Assembly (NCBI GenBank): GCA_030544235.1
Contig: CM060475.1
Location: 5,313,920-5,377,919, forward strand
Direction: 5' to 3'
Source: Lepturacanthus savala
Taxonomy: Eukaryota > Chordata > Actinopteri > Scombriformes > Trichiuridae
DNA: 64,000 nucleotides
The position numbers were made by a program, and so were the translations under genes. The notes beneath the pieces are model-generated. The model made no database searches, was not told the DNA's origin, and was given only the letters and a program-made list of their open reading frames with translations. Numbering within the stretch: position 1 is the stretch's first letter; each line of letters opens with the position of its first letter. This document shows positions 1-12,345 of the stretch, piece after piece.

Positions 1-420
1 TACTTACATGTTTCAGTAGAAGTAGAACTACTTCTACTAGTAGTAGTACAGTTAAGGTTTTAGTGCAAAAGTATTTTATAATACACTGTTATTATCTGCA
101 CCGAGGTGTCTGATAGATTGTTTTAAAAGCTTTTGTTGGTTAAAATTTCAAAACCTATATCACTTTGAGTGTGTGGTTTTCATAAAAAAGCATAAAAAAA
201 CAGGTGGTTGAAATATTTTCCTGCTTTTTGTCATCCCTGGTCAATATAAAATCACCATGCTGACACTTTTTAAAGGTACAATATGTATTATTTGGCTTAA
301 AAAACTAACTAAAATCATCTCGCAGATGAATTAGTAATGAAAGAACCTCTAGCTGCAGCCCTACTATGAATTTAAAACGTCTTCAAAATCCATTAACCTT
401 TTAAAATCCTAAACATAGTG

Positions 421-524
421 TTACTGTTCCAGCATCAATACATATCATCAATATCCACATCATCAATACAATAAGAAAATAGTTTAATATAATATCAGTA
501 GTAGGGCTGCAACTAACCACTATT
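421..524 (+). repeat. dispersed repeat family R1, copy 1
   Basis: About 100 bases match the reverse complement of 25,594-25,684 closely: blocks CATCAATATCCACATCATCA, AAGAAAATAGTTTAATAT and AGGGCTGCAACTAACCA are shared. The sequence just before it (ATCCTAAAC) corresponds to the far end of the 25.7 kb copy, so this copy has lost about 85 bases internally. The AGGGCTGCAACTAA end resembles the TAGAGCTGCAA terminus of the MITE at 4,645. Its class is not identified. Confidence 0.75.
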
Positions 525-727
525 TTGATAATTAATTTCTTAAATTTCTAAACATCTTACAGAATTTATTCTTCATGTTCTGGAATGATCCCCAGTGTGA
601 TTTCTAGGATTTTTTTTATTAATCATAGAACACTGCTGATAATTTATCATATTTAATATTTTTTCCTGATTTGGGTCAGTTTGGTCTTGTAAATTTTAAG
701 TATTTTATTTGTATTAATTGCAATATT

Positions 728-868
728 TTAATTATATTTGCTCTGTAACAGCAACATAGATTGATTTTGACTCCTCTGTAGTCACCTCACATGTTGTAGA
801 TCTCTTTTGATTCCAGGTTTACTGGAGAGTAGCAGTAAAACTGGAAAATAGGCCTGGACTTAAGTGGT
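728..868 (+). repeat. dispersed repeat R2, copy 1
   Basis: It shares an ordered series of blocks with 32,780-32,950: TATTTGCTCTGTAAC, GACTC.TCTGTA.TCACCT, ATGTTGTAGAT.TCTTTT and GAAAATAGGCCTG. Both copies lie in AT-rich intergenic DNA. No terminal repeats or target duplications were recognised. Confidence 0.65.
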
Positions 869-907
869 AAAGATTAAAGACACTTATGTATTACCAAATA
901 CTTGAAT

Positions 908-908
<1 letters not shown>

Positions 909-966
<58 letters not shown>
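909..966. repeat. (CA)29 microsatellite
   Basis: An uninterrupted CA tract of about 58 bases, followed by CATACACGCACA. Open frames across it read only Thr-His or Cys-Val and are artefacts. Confidence 0.99.
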
Positions 967-972
<6 letters not shown>

Positions 973-1094
973 CACAGGGACAGACTGAGAGGCTCCACAG
1001 TGTGTTTCTATGTCAGAGAACACTTCAGTTCTGTCAAGATATCACGCGTCTCCCGTCTGACCTCAGTGACAGCTCTGGCCCTCTGATCTCTAGA

Positions 1095-1135
1095 GTGTGC
1101 GTGTGTGTGTGTGTGCGCGTGTGTGTGTGTGTGTG
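1095..1135. repeat. imperfect (TG)n microsatellite
   Basis: A TG tract of about 40 bases interrupted by GCGTG and GCGCGTG. It lies about 130 bases after the CA tract at 909-966 and could pair with it as an inverted simple repeat. Confidence 0.95.
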
Positions 1136-1840
1136 GCTGGTCCACCATTTTTCTTTTTCTTGCTGACAATGCATCGTTAGCTCCAGCTCCCATCTCTCTG
1201 CTGTGTGAGGATCTGCTTTGTAGTGAGAGGGCTCGTCTGTGGTGACAGATGTCATAGAATCCCCTTATGGAGGCAGAGATGCTGCGATAGAGAAGATGAA
1301 GGCAGAGATTTTATTTGTTTGTGTTGTGTTGAGAGATCGCGAGTTGTTTGTAGATCACGCCAAACGCTTTGACTCGGGTGTTGCAACACGTAAAGTGTCT
1401 GTCAAGTGGATTTAAATACAGCATCAAGGGGCCTGCTGACTTTGACACATCCACATTTTCTGATGCCTGCTTTTTGTGGTTCTGTAAAAGTTTATTAAGG
1501 TGTTTTCAAACTTTTTTTTCTTTTTGGTTTAGTTACACAGAAAGAACCTCCAGTCCAACCTCATGGGTCTGTTTAAGCTCTCTACACTGGAGTTATACTA
1601 AGAAGAGAAGACAGGATGAAAGGTCAAATTCTAAATGTCGGAACCTCATGTATCATCCAGACAGTCTTGTTGACCGTGTTAAGGCAGAGCTTCTCTGAAA
1701 AAAAGAAACCTTCTCCAGAATTGGTCTGATTGTGTCAAACTGACATAAAATCTTGAACATTGCTGCGTTTGCTGCAGTGTTTAGGCAAGTTTATTCTTAT
1801 AACACAATTTAACAACAAGGTAACTATGTGTATATATGAG

Positions 1841-1943
1841 CAAACAACCAGATTTAAAGGAACAGTTCAACATTTTGTCTCTGTGATCTCTCTGGAATCC
1901 TCTTGTTATCTCATGCTCATTGCACTCTTTTGCACACCTTTTA

Positions 1944-2034
<91 letters not shown>

Positions 2035-2593
2035 AATATCCTAATATATATTATTTGTGTATTTTCACAGGAGAGTGGTGTAATAAGTTTTGATAACATT
2101 AAGGAGTAATGTATATTTGATTGATAATGGTATTAATGTTTAACCTGCAAATATTAGGGTGATATTGGGTAAATTAGGCCACATTTTGGCAATTAACACA
2201 AGACCTATATGCCTTTTCCATGTATATTTATGATTAATAATGACTGTTTTTCATCATTTAGTGTTGGAATCATGAGATAAAACATAATTATTTAGGCCTT
2301 ATAAGTCTTATATCTGCTGTGCCACTTTTTTCATTTAGCGGCACTTTCAGGTAAAATTGTCCATCTCATTAGGTAAAATATATATCCTACTAACTATGCA
2401 CAATTCTGGTGCAGTATAGATTTAAAGAATTGTCTCACCCACCATAGAAACCATAAACTAATCAAATCATCTTTTACTTGTCAAGCACAGTTATGGCAAC
2501 AGTTTGAAAATGCTAAATTTGCTGCTAAATGTTGACTATGTACAAAATTCCCCAATGGAAACTTACTGGGAATTATCCACCCCTTTGCAACCT
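1841..2593 (+). repeat. dispersed repeat R3, copy interrupted by (AT)n
   Basis: Blocks shared with 19,856-20,252 in the same order: ACAACCAGATTTAAA then AGTTCAACATTTT, ATAATGGTATTAATGTTTAAC, GCTAAATGTTGA, CAAAATTCC, AAACTTACTGG and TTTGCAACC. This copy carries an (AT)n/poly-T expansion and extra sequence at 2,160-2,480. Its left end is lost. The better copy at 19.9 kb shows that the family ends in GGTTGCAAA inverted termini. Confidence 0.6.
1948..2034. repeat. (AT)36 followed by T14
   Basis: About 72 bases of perfect AT alternation followed by a 14-base T run. It sits inside the R3 repeat copy. Such a tract can extrude as a cruciform and is length-variable. Confidence 0.99.
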
Positions 2594-3439
2594 TAATGGA
2601 AACGCATATGTTATCAATGCAGCAGCAAGAACAAATGATAGAATGACTGCAGTTAAATCATAGAAAGATGCAGTTTGTTTCTTTCCTATAGTCCTAGTAA
2701 TAGCTGACTCACAGGCTTCTAGTTGATGTGGATATTCATAAATCTTTAAAAGAATCACACTGCTGTGTTTGTCCTTCTGTGTCGTGCCACCCATCTGGAT
2801 TATAAATTAGTGTCTTCCACTTGTGGTGCATGTCCTGTCTGTCTCTCATCCGGTCTCTCTCCATTGTGTAATGTCTTTAGCGATGTCATAAACATAATCA
2901 TATAAAAACGAAACATATCCCGGCTGAGCCCTGAGATATGATATGCCTGGAACTTCCATTACCACCCATGGTCAGCAGAAGACTTAAAAGGACAACAAGT
3001 TGTTTTATATGGAGTATATGGACCCTGAGCATCCTGTATCCCTAACAAAAAGTGACTTTTCCTTTTGAAAAATTGGGAAAAACACTTCACTGCATCATGT
3101 CAACTTTCTGTTGGAAAGTTTTGTGGTTATTTTGAATGTCTAGCGATCCATTTATATTTAATATTGTTATGAAATGTGAAACTTCACTTTTACACATAGA
3201 TGGGAAATATTTCCTGAATAAAACACTCTAGATTTTGTGTTCTTTTTGTATTTCGGGTCCTGTGTAAAGAAATAGAGCTGAAGCAGACGTCCAAGTTGCA
3301 GCTGGACTTTGCTGTAATTGTCTGTGTTTAACTTCCCAGACATTCCAGATCATTATTCAGGCTCTGGGCTCTGTATCTGTTCTTGGTACTGACAGATAAA
3401 ACTGGCTCCTGTCCTTATATAGCTATGATGCTGCAGAGA

Positions 3440-3466
3440 AACACACACACACACACACACACACAC
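3440..3466. repeat. short (CA)13 microsatellite
   Basis: A perfect CA tract of about 27 bases. Confidence 0.97.
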
Positions 3467-3930
3467 GATTAGACACAGAAACAAGATACTAACTCACATC
3501 AAACCATGACTTTAAACAAAACACATTAGACACTTCCATAATTGTTGTAAAGGAGTTTTAATTCTTCCAGTAGCTTTCTATTTGATCCACTTCTCTCACT
3601 GTGTCCACAGAACCTCCTGTGTTTCTCCTTGGATTTCTTCCACCATGGTAAATCTCCTCCCTTCCAGCCCCATTATTTTAATTTCACCCAGTTACAGACA
3701 TACGCCACCTAGTGGTAAAGCGGATAACTACACCCTACTCCTCGCTCCTATTGGAGGCTTCTGGCAACGTTTTGGTTCCCTCCTCGTCCTCATTCATCTA
3801 ATATTCCAATTCCTTTATGAAACATACTTAAATTTCCTTTTTTTTCTTCAATAAGTTTTGTGTCTATGTCGTAACATTTGTTTCAGAGCTTTTATGTTTT
3901 CATTGGGTATTTTCAACCCAAACCTTAAAT

Positions 3931-4450
3931 CAGTGGTTCTCAAACTTTTTCACCCTTAAACGCACAGAAACTGGTAAATCTGATAAGATTTTTGCTTTTA
4001 AATGTTTTATAGGAAACTCAAGCAAGGCCAAAATTATGGAGGATTGAAACTGCTATAATCAAGACCAACGAAGGACTCATTTATTTCATGTTCCATTTAA
4101 TTCTTAAAATATTTTATGTATTTTCTCATTTATTTGATTTTTCCATTTTATTTATTAATTTTAAAATGCATTTATTCATTTATCTGTCCCTCCATTTATT
4201 TATACCAATGCATAAAATATAAAATAAATTGTGAAATTAAATGAATTCACTTTCAAAGAGAAAATAACACACAAATAAATAAAAAAATATATATTTATTT
4301 TAAATTATGGCAGTCAAATGTACAAATGGTCTTTTATTCTGTCACTGTAGAATTTTACTGAAAATAAATTATTCTCCTTTTTTCTTGGGACCACCAGGCA
4401 CCTCCTCGAGGACCCCTAGGGGTCCCTGGACCCTACTTTGAGAACCACTG
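3931..4450 (+). mobile_element. non-autonomous hAT-like element (MITE), CAGTGGTTCTCAAAC termini
   Basis: The 520 bp element starts CAGTGGTTCTCAAACTTTTT and ends ACTTTGAGAACCACTG, an inverted terminal repeat of about 15 bases beginning CAG, as in hAT elements. It is flanked by near-identical 8-bp direct repeats, CCTTAAAT on the left and CGTTAAAT on the right (7 of 8), the hAT target duplication length. The interior is AT-rich and codes for nothing recognisable. The second half carries the GAGGACCCCTAGGGGTCCCTGGACC block near the right end. Elements of this type are abundant in vertebrates. Confidence 0.88.
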
Positions 4451-4644
4451 CGTTAAATGATTATTTTCACTACAAGACATGATCGTTAAATAACTATTCA
4501 TGGCCATTCTTAATATTTCAATATGGAGCAGAAATGAGATAAGTAACTATTTAATTCAAGATGTTTCTCTTGTTCTTTTTGAACAGAACTAATATTCCCT
4601 ACCTCATCATTAACAGATTAGAAAAATCATATTAGATCGGAATG

Positions 4645-4937
4645 TAGAGCTGCAATAATTAATTGATTAATGGCTGACTATTACATTAGTTGCCAAATAT
4701 TTTGATAATAATTATCGATTTGAGTCATTTTTAAGAAGAAAATGTCCAAATTCTCTGGTTCCAGCTTCTCTTCTCTGATTATTTTCTGGTTTCTTTAGTC
4801 TCTACAATAGTAAACTGATGATCTTTGGGTTGTGGACTGTTGGACAAAAAAAAGACTTTTAGGTTTATCTTTGAACCAACCAATCAATTTATTGTTTCAA
4901 TAAGCGACTATAAGAATGGTTATTAGTTGCAGCTCTA
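4645..4937 (+). mobile_element. teleost MITE with TAGAGCTGCAA termini
   Basis: The 293 bp unit starts TAGAGCTGCAATAATTA and ends TTAGTTGCAGCTCTA, giving inverted ends TAGAGCTGCAA. The interior has the TTTGATAATAATTATCGATT block seen in a widespread fish repeat. Direct repeats flanking it are poor (TCGGAATG against GTTGGAAG), so the insertion is old. It is probably hAT-related and non-coding. Truncated relatives are at 501-540 and 8,562-8,730. Confidence 0.75.
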
Positions 4938-5206
4938 GTTGGAAGTCATTGATAGGCTGAAACCATGCTCAGTGACAAAGAAAAATAGTTTTAACTCAAC
5001 ACAAAGAGTGTTTGCACCTCAGGAGCCATTTCTGAACCTGCCTGATAGATCCATGGCTCAGCAGCGGGTGCCAGTGGGAGTCAGCGGAGCTCTGATAACA
5101 GCATAGGTGGGGTTCCAGTTAAAGTTTCACAGCGATTTTAACATTTAAAAGGGACTAGTGTAAGTGTTAAAATTCTACTGTTTTATGATGATTTCATGAC
5201 ATAGAA

Positions 5207-5234
5207 ACTGTTTCTTTTTTGCCAAAGAAACAGT
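5207..5234. other. short hairpin-forming inverted repeat
   Basis: ACTGTTTCTTT and AAAGAAACAGT form perfect 11-bp arms around a 6-base spacer. No poly-U tail, conserved flank or processing signal is evident, so it is recorded only as a structural feature. Confidence 0.6.
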
Positions 5235-6962
5235 GTCTATTGTTTCTTAGTGTTGATGTAGGAGTTTACACCAACACTGGCCTTGAATTTCCCCCAAAAA
5301 TATATATAATATAATCCAGAACGAGCAATTATGGCTCAACTGTGTTTAATATCTCTCTAAAGGTTAAGTGAACTTGCTTCCGATCCAGTGATGTTTTGGG
5401 ACAGGATGTGAAGCACAAATGGACCCGAGCCAAAAAGAAATAGAAGAGTAAATAGACGTTTATGAGGTAATGGGTGTCACTGTCTTGGTAGCGACAGGCA
5501 GAGCCTCAAACGGCTGCTGCCTGCCTCATCTGGAAGGAACCAATGAGCCAGAAAATGTGTCCGAGAGCAAAGAAGGAACCACTTGTCCCTGTGTTAATCT
5601 CCGTCTGAGTGTGTGTGTGTGTATGGATGAGTTTTTGTGTTGAGTTCAGTCTCCTGAGGGCTGAAACCAAGTTGCAAAAATGATTTCCCTCTTTCCCTCC
5701 TTTTTCATTCTTCCTGTACTCTCTCTCCATCTTTCTCTAAGAGGAAAACATCATTTTCTAGGCAACTGCAGCTGTTAATGCAACACAGAAAAAACACATG
5801 CACACATTTCACCTTTGTTGAAATACTACTTACACTGTTACTTTCTTGTTCTTTCGATGCAGTGTGCTTAATAATCCACACAGTCCAATCTTTGAAAATC
5901 CGTGAAATAAAATTAAAATAAATTGTTAATAGTGGTTATCAGCATATTCAGACGTCTTTTCTATGTTTTGCTGCAGCGTATTTAATAATTGGACACTAAA
6001 AATAACACATTAATTTCTACATTGGCATCATTTTTAAATTCTATATAAAAAGTAATGAATTAGTTACCCTAATTATTCACATTATTATGAATGGATAACA
6101 CAGATATATTTATATGATCTTTACAACTCACACATATAATTAGTTGAGTCACTAACATCACGTTATGGATCTTTGTGTTTTCTTTGCAGAATATAGCATT
6201 TTAGTGGTGATTATTGTTGCTGTTTGCACAAAGATTCCCATTTAAAAAAAAAAAAAAATCCAATGTACAAAAATCACCTTGGTGGGATTAGATAAGAGAT
6301 AAGGGATAAGACTTGAATGATTAAATAATTATATACATGTCAGGTTTGAACATCATCATAATCTAAATAAAATGACTCTTTCTGGGATGGTTTTGTCTTT
6401 GCTTTGAAAGCACTTGGACATTTTTGTCTCAAAAAGTTGTATGACATTTAGTTTTTTTTATTTTTAGTATAAAATGACAGTCATAGACTTAAAGGCTCAT
6501 AGGCTTCACTGTGTTAAAAACTGGAGTAATTTACATTTGTATTGAAAATCTTAAAAGTTACTAGATTTTATCAATAAAATTTTAACGAAATGAGCCAAAC
6601 TGTCTCAAATGTTATTGTGCAATTATAAGAGATGAGGAGGTGTAGGTTCCACCCAGCAGGTTTATAAACCTGTCACACAGCGTAAAAATAGGTGATCATG
6701 TGACAGGCTCTTTTTAAAAAAAAATGATGTGTTATACATCTGTGGTTTGAGGTTAATCATGGAAGGAGCAAGGGAGCAACGGTGTACGATTTCATGCAAA
6801 CCCATGGGGGGGAAATGGAAGCTGTTTGGTTTGATGAGATTATTGTATTTTATATTTACAGGCTGTTAATAACCTGACAGCGTGGCTCAACTGAATTAAT
6901 GAGTCCAGAGTGGGGGGGAATGGGTGATTATAGTCAATAATAAGAATGCATATCATGTGCAT
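5235..6962. other. gene-free AT-rich intergenic stretch
   Basis: Nothing coding is recognised. It holds a short A15 run at 6,245, many TAAT and AATTA words, and a moderately complex segment around 5,340-5,560. The 74-codon minus-strand frame at 5,506-5,730 crosses a TG run and has no recognisable content. Confidence 0.6.
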
Positions 6963-6992
6963 CTGTGTGTGTGTCTGTGTGTGTGTGTGTGT
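6963..6992. repeat. short imperfect (TG)n
   Basis: About 30 bases of TG with one CTG interruption. Confidence 0.93.
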
Positions 6993-7067
6993 TCTTGCAG
7001 TGTGGATGTCTGAAGTGTGACTGACTAGGAGACAAAGAGAAAGTTGAGAAAGTTTAGATCTTTACTT

Positions 7068-7496
7068 TACTGGCTCCAAAAGGTTGAAATGATCAACTTG
7101 CTCTTAAAGTTTTTCTATGAATATTAAATCATTATTTAAGCTTTTCTATGACTCTTTTTCTATTAACATTAGCTCTTTTAGCTAGCATTAGCTCTTTTGG
7201 ATATTAATCTTGCTTCCATAAGGCTTTATTGTTTAATTGACTGTTCTGGATTGTTCTGGATTTTGCTGTTTGTGCTACACCTTATTATAATGATGTTTCA
7301 TCTACTTTGCATTTATTTGTATGATATTTTCCTTTTTCTGGCATTTCCCCCCCTTTTTTACTACGCTTGTATTAATTTTATTCATTTTTTGTAGTGTGAA
7401 AAAATGCCATTAAATCTGTGGTAATGATGTGATTGGTCCATGTGGACCCAAAACCACATTGTGCTACACTTCCTCCCTATCATTAAATTCATGCTC
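7068..7496 (+). repeat. dispersed repeat R4, copy 1
   Basis: A ~430 bp direct relative of 13,650-14,160. Shared blocks in order: CTGGCTCCAAAAGG, ATTATTTAAGCTTTT, AGCTCTTTTGGAT, TTAATCTTGCTTCCAT, GATTTTGCTGTTTG, CATCTACTTTG, TTTTCCTTTT.CTGGCATTT, TAGTGTGAAAAA, GATGTGATTG and CATTAAATTCA. Compared with the other copy it lacks about 30 bases containing CTGATGA...CCGAAA. No coding is evident. Confidence 0.8.
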
Positions 7497-7848
7497 TTGC
7501 TAGTGATTCTTTTTCCTTATGTAATGATTGTGTTGTGTCATTTATAATTGAGAAGCCAAGAGTCGCACATTCTCATTTATTTCGCTGTGAAAAAGGCTGT
7601 TCTCGTTATCCTTTGGTCCTGAGAAGAAACCGAAGCAAAAAGAAATGAGACTTTTTTCGTTTATTCGTTCTGGGGAAATAAATTGTGCCTGAGATCTGAG
7701 TGAGTTCAGTCTCAGCTGGAGCCAGTGAAAGGCTGATGAAGAGAGTGTTTAGTCAAAGTGTTGAAAAGGTTTTCAGGAAGTCGCTTGTTCTTCTGCGCTC
7801 TGCCAACGTCATCGTCTCTGCACATTTTCCACTGGCTCGGCCAAGAAA

Positions 7849-7957
<109 letters not shown>

Positions 7958-8080
7958 ACTCGTACACACACACAGACACATCAGAAGGCTTCTTGAAACC
8001 TCGCAAACTACCTCATTCTGTCTTTTCCCACTCTCCTGTCACAGGCAAAGCTACAAGCTGCCACTTAGCTAAGATCTGGC

Positions 8081-8133
8081 GTGTGTGTGTGTGTCTGTGT
8101 GTGTGTGTCTGTGTGTTTGAGTGTGTGTGTGTT
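8081..8133. repeat. imperfect (TG)n tract
   Basis: About 50 bases of GT/TG with CTG and TTGAG interruptions, 125 bases after the CA tract that ends at 7,955. Confidence 0.95.
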
Positions 8134-8561
8134 TGAGAGCTTTTCGCCACCGGTGATGCTAGTGGCAGAAAAACAATGCAGCCCTTATTGGACTCTTGGA
8201 AGAAGAGCTGGAAAGAACATAGAAACAGATCTGTCAGAACATACTCAGGAAGTGTATATTGAGGATGTTTACAATAACTGGACTATTAATACTTAACTTT
8301 AATATTTCAGGTGCTGTTAAGCTTCTTATTCTACCACTTACCAGTTAAGAGCTTCCTTGGAAAACATAGTAGATTATCACAATTCTTCCTCATGTGAATT
8401 AAAACATTTTTTCCACCGTCTTTGCTGCTCTTTTAATAATTATGGCAACTAAGGCCATTATTATTAGACACTGACGCTCTTTTTTTAATGCAGGAAATTA
8501 GCATAATTTACTTGTTTCATAATTTTAAGAATACATCAAAATAAGAAAAGAACGTTGGACG

Positions 8562-8730
8562 TAGAGCTGCAACAATCAGTCCATTTAATCAGTGGAGCAC
8601 AGTAAAAGTAATCAGCAGCTATTTTGATAACTGTTATTATTTGAGCGACAATGGTGGTTCCTGGCTTCTCAAATGTGTTAATTTGCTGCTTTTCTTTGTC
8701 TTATAATAAACTGAATATTTTAGAGCTTTC
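8562..8730 (+). mobile_element. truncated TAGAGCTGCAA MITE
   Basis: It begins TAGAGCTGCAACAATCAGT and contains ATTTTGATAACTGTTATTATTTGAG, matching the left half and middle of the 4,645-4,937 element. The TTTTCTTTGTCTTATAATAAACTG interior block of the family follows. The right terminus is missing. Confidence 0.65.
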
Positions 8731-8739
8731 ACACTAATC

Positions 8740-11700
8740 AGGGTTAATATTATCTTGTGCATTCTGGGTATTGTAATAGGCATTTTTACATGGCTTGGTG
8801 ATGTTTTTAGGACCAAAATGAGGAAAAAAAAAAACCCTGTAGTCTGAGCAGTGTGGTTCTATGAAGGTGATTGGGTTCAGCAGCGACAGGATACAGCGAT
8901 CCAGTTCTCCTGGTTATGATCTCCTGCACTTTCTTTCTCTTCTGTGGACTCTCTCTCCTCGTGGTCTCATTTGGTCGCTCTATCTCTCTCTCTGGTCTTT
9001 GTGTTGGGGGTTATCCTCAGTAATTACTATGCCGAGCAGCCCACAAAAAAACAACAAGTCCACTGTAGCTCCGCGTCAAAGCAGGAAACTAACTTCTCTG
9101 CTCAGTGGAAGACAAAGACGCTTCTGTTTAATCAACTGTTCACTGTAACCCTGCAAGGATTTTTGTTATTGCTTACTCAGTCAGATCTGGGAAATAGTGA
9201 AACTCGGTGACATTTTCTATTTATCCAGTAAAACCACTATCATCAAGTGAAGCAACCACTTAGGCCCCCAGCTACATGAATCAGGATGTGCTTATTTAAA
9301 GTCCTGAAGGCATTTCATGTTAATTTTAGACATAGAACACAACATTTTAGGGGTTTTGATGGGTGCTGAATTCAAATCTATAAGACAAGCTCAAAAATGT
9401 CCCATAATGCCTCAAAATGGAGAAATTCAATATGACAGCTGCCGGTCACTTATCTTATTGACTGTAGAAGGTAAAATCTGATTGTAATAAGTTTTTATAT
9501 ATTTTCCACATACGGGGAATTCAATGGCATGCTCAGATTTAAGATCAAGACTAGAGGAAATGCTTCAAATTAAAATTGTTGTCTGGGATAATGCATTTCA
9601 TGAACAAAACCATGAAACAGGTTGATGACATTCTGAACAGAATGAGGAAGAATACACAACGCTCTGTACAGCTGATTGTACAACCACTGTTGTTTCTTTC
9701 CAGGAACTCGTCAAGTGTTTCCTGGAAGGGACAAACCCAGTTATCATCAACCAAACGTGGATGAAATAAGATTCGAGGAGCATTTCTAAATGCGGCCGAG
9801 GGGGCGAGATCAACTGAGCCAGTAAGTGATAACACACACATCAGTCCTAGAACTACAGATACTGTGTATCTGTTTAAAGTTGTGCAGCGTATTGCAAACA
9901 TCAGCCTTATGGCCATAAATATGAGTATGATTTTACACTGCTAAATCAATTATTTGGCTGTATATCAGAGTTATTTCAGGATTCTACTGATATATTCATG
10001 CACATTATATTTGTCTGTGGCATTCTGTTTGCATTGTGCTTGGCTTAAGGGGTTAAGGTTTTGGGAAACCCTTCTTGTTCCTGGTAGTAGAATAGTAAAC
10101 CTGGTTAGAGGCCACTGGGGGATGGGAAAATGAGATCTAATAGCCATTTGAGCCTGGGTGAGCCCAGATGAAATAAGATTTGAGTGTCATTTCTTGATAT
10201 CAACCCCCGGGGCTGAAGCGGATAACGGATCAAAGATCATGAGTAACAGGAAACATAAATTCACTGAGAAGATGATGGAGGGCAGAAGAGGCTGGATGCT
10301 GTTTTGTGAAGGCAGGTTCTAAACATGGTTGGATGAGAATGTTAAAGTGTGACCCAATTTTTTATAAGCCTCTTTTCCTCCAGCGCGTTTCAATAATGTA
10401 TCTTTGGGTATGTTCTTTCAGTGCTTATCCTGCAGGAAAAGCACTCAAGTCATAATATTTCACATGTTTGGGATATGAAATATGCCTCGACTTAATGTGA
10501 ATTCATCACCTGCGAATCTTCTCTTCTATATTATAAAATTCAAAGCTGAGCCAGAAAGTTATTTTACTTCTCTGTTTATAGTTTAAAATCTAACATTGTT
10601 TCTTTAAATTTCTTTGTTGTTGAAATCCCAATTAAAAAGTTTAGTTCACTAAACTTTCACGTTCACTTTAATTTAGTTCACATGAATTTTCTATTGAAAT
10701 TCAGCTCTAATGAGCCTTTGTTCTTGTCATATTTATCATTTTAATTTGTGTAGAGTTCCCTCTTTCAGTGTCTTGTTCGCTTAACTTCTGAAAGCCACAT
10801 TAATTATACAAATGTGCATTAGGAAAACATTACACAAATGAACGTTAAAGGTAATCATGGTGCAATATGCATATTCTCTGCATAGGTCTAGAGTAATCAT
10901 GAGTAATCATCATCATAATTTCTCCTTGTGTGGGTGTAAATAGTCCTCCTCTGCCATTTCCACATAAATATGCAAAGACACTTTTTAAAAAAAGAGAGAA
11001 AAGATGTTCCCTCCTTTATGTGTTCGGCCGGCTCTGTCATGCATGCTCACATGGTCATGTGTGTGTATTAAGATGAATGTGTGTTTATTAATAGAATAGA
11101 ATTATGGCATTGGATTTATAGGCCAGGTAGAATGAAAGATGTGTTTCATAGTTACAGGGGGAGGGCAGACATGATCACACATAGGGACTGACACAGTAAA
11201 ACGTGTAATTATTGTTGCTGTAATTATGATGTATAGCTATATAGCCTTAGGAGAGGAAGGTGGGGGGAGGGGATTGGAAAGGAACTACTGGATGAGGAGA
11301 GGAATCCAGGTTGGAAGGAAGCTAGAGGGGAAATTGAGAATGAAAAAGCATGAGAATGAAAAGGTAGGAGTCCTACCTTTGCTGCATTTGTGACTTCAAC
11401 CTCCAGCACATGGGTGAAGCGAGAGAATATCAAGTGACAACTCTGATTAACCAAACCCAGAAGAGATGTCACTTCAATTACGTCCACCGAGAAGCAATTA
11501 AAAAAATCATCCTTCTTTTGAGATGGTGTGTTTCACTTCGTTACAACATGAGGACAGAAGAGACCAGGCATTATTTTTGCTATAATTATGAAATATGGCT
11601 TTATTAATTGTTGCATGGCTTTCGGAGAGAAAATTAAAGGAGGTAGAACACATGATGTAAACATGGACGATTATACGAGGAACGTAAGAAAGGAAAGAAG

Positions 11701-12059
11701 CAAAGATAAAGAGGAGCAGGTGTGAATAATGTGTGTCAGGGCAGATTCACACCTCAGGACTGACGGGAGCCATTATTTATGTTGCAATGATGATACAGAG
11801 CGTCTCTGATCTGAAGGGCGCAGACAGGTTCCTACTCCATCAACTGAGGTAAAGGTGCTGCAGCGCTGACACAAATGGTGCAGGGAGGAGATTTATTATT
11901 CTTTGTTGCAATGAGGTTCAGTATTTAGCAGCAAAACTGTGTTTTTGATCTGGGTGCTCCATTGGATTGGTTGGGTTGCTACTGCACCGTGATGGAAGGA
12001 AGTTCAACATATTCCTCATCTTTGACTTGGGGAGAGTGTGTTTGTGTGTATTTTTCAAT
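8740..12059. other. intergenic stretch with two related words and one exon-like segment
   Basis: No gene was recognised. A 118-base segment at 9,704-9,821 is bounded by a good acceptor (TTTCTTTCCAG) and a good donor (CCA|GTAAGT) on the plus strand but has no convincing frame. ATGAAATAAGATT followed by GAG and CATTTCT occurs at 9,761 and again at 10,168. A purine-rich block is at 11,240-11,360 and a GAAG/GAGG-rich block at 11,630-11,720. The 121-codon minus-strand frame at 9,551-9,916 overlaps the exon-like segment and is not recognised. Confidence 0.5.
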
Positions 12060-12345
12060 TAGACTTGTCGTCAAGACCACCTAAACCGAGACCAAGACCA
12101 GAGAATGTCAAGACCAACCAAGTCAAGACTAAGACCAACTGAGCTCAAGACAGAGATGAAGAATGAAACCAAAAACCCCTCTAGTTACACAACATTTTTC
12201 TATTTCGCATAAATTGTAGCTGCTTAGGATAAATATTAGATTCTGTTATGCCAAATCTCTCCAAGAATCCACTCAGCCAGTCTGAGAAATTGAGAGATCT
12301 GAGACTAAAGACCACAGAAAAGTGATCTCAAGACGACACGTCTAG
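12060..12345. repeat. GACCAA-rich repeat with imperfect inverted ends
   Basis: The left end AGACTTGTCGTCAAGAC and the right end, read backwards, AGACGTGTCGTCTTGAG form imperfect inverted termini. Inside the left part are serial variants of AAGACCAA/GACCAAGACC (12,070-12,160). The layout resembles an interspersed fish repeat rich in AAGAC words. No clear target duplication was found. Confidence 0.5.
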
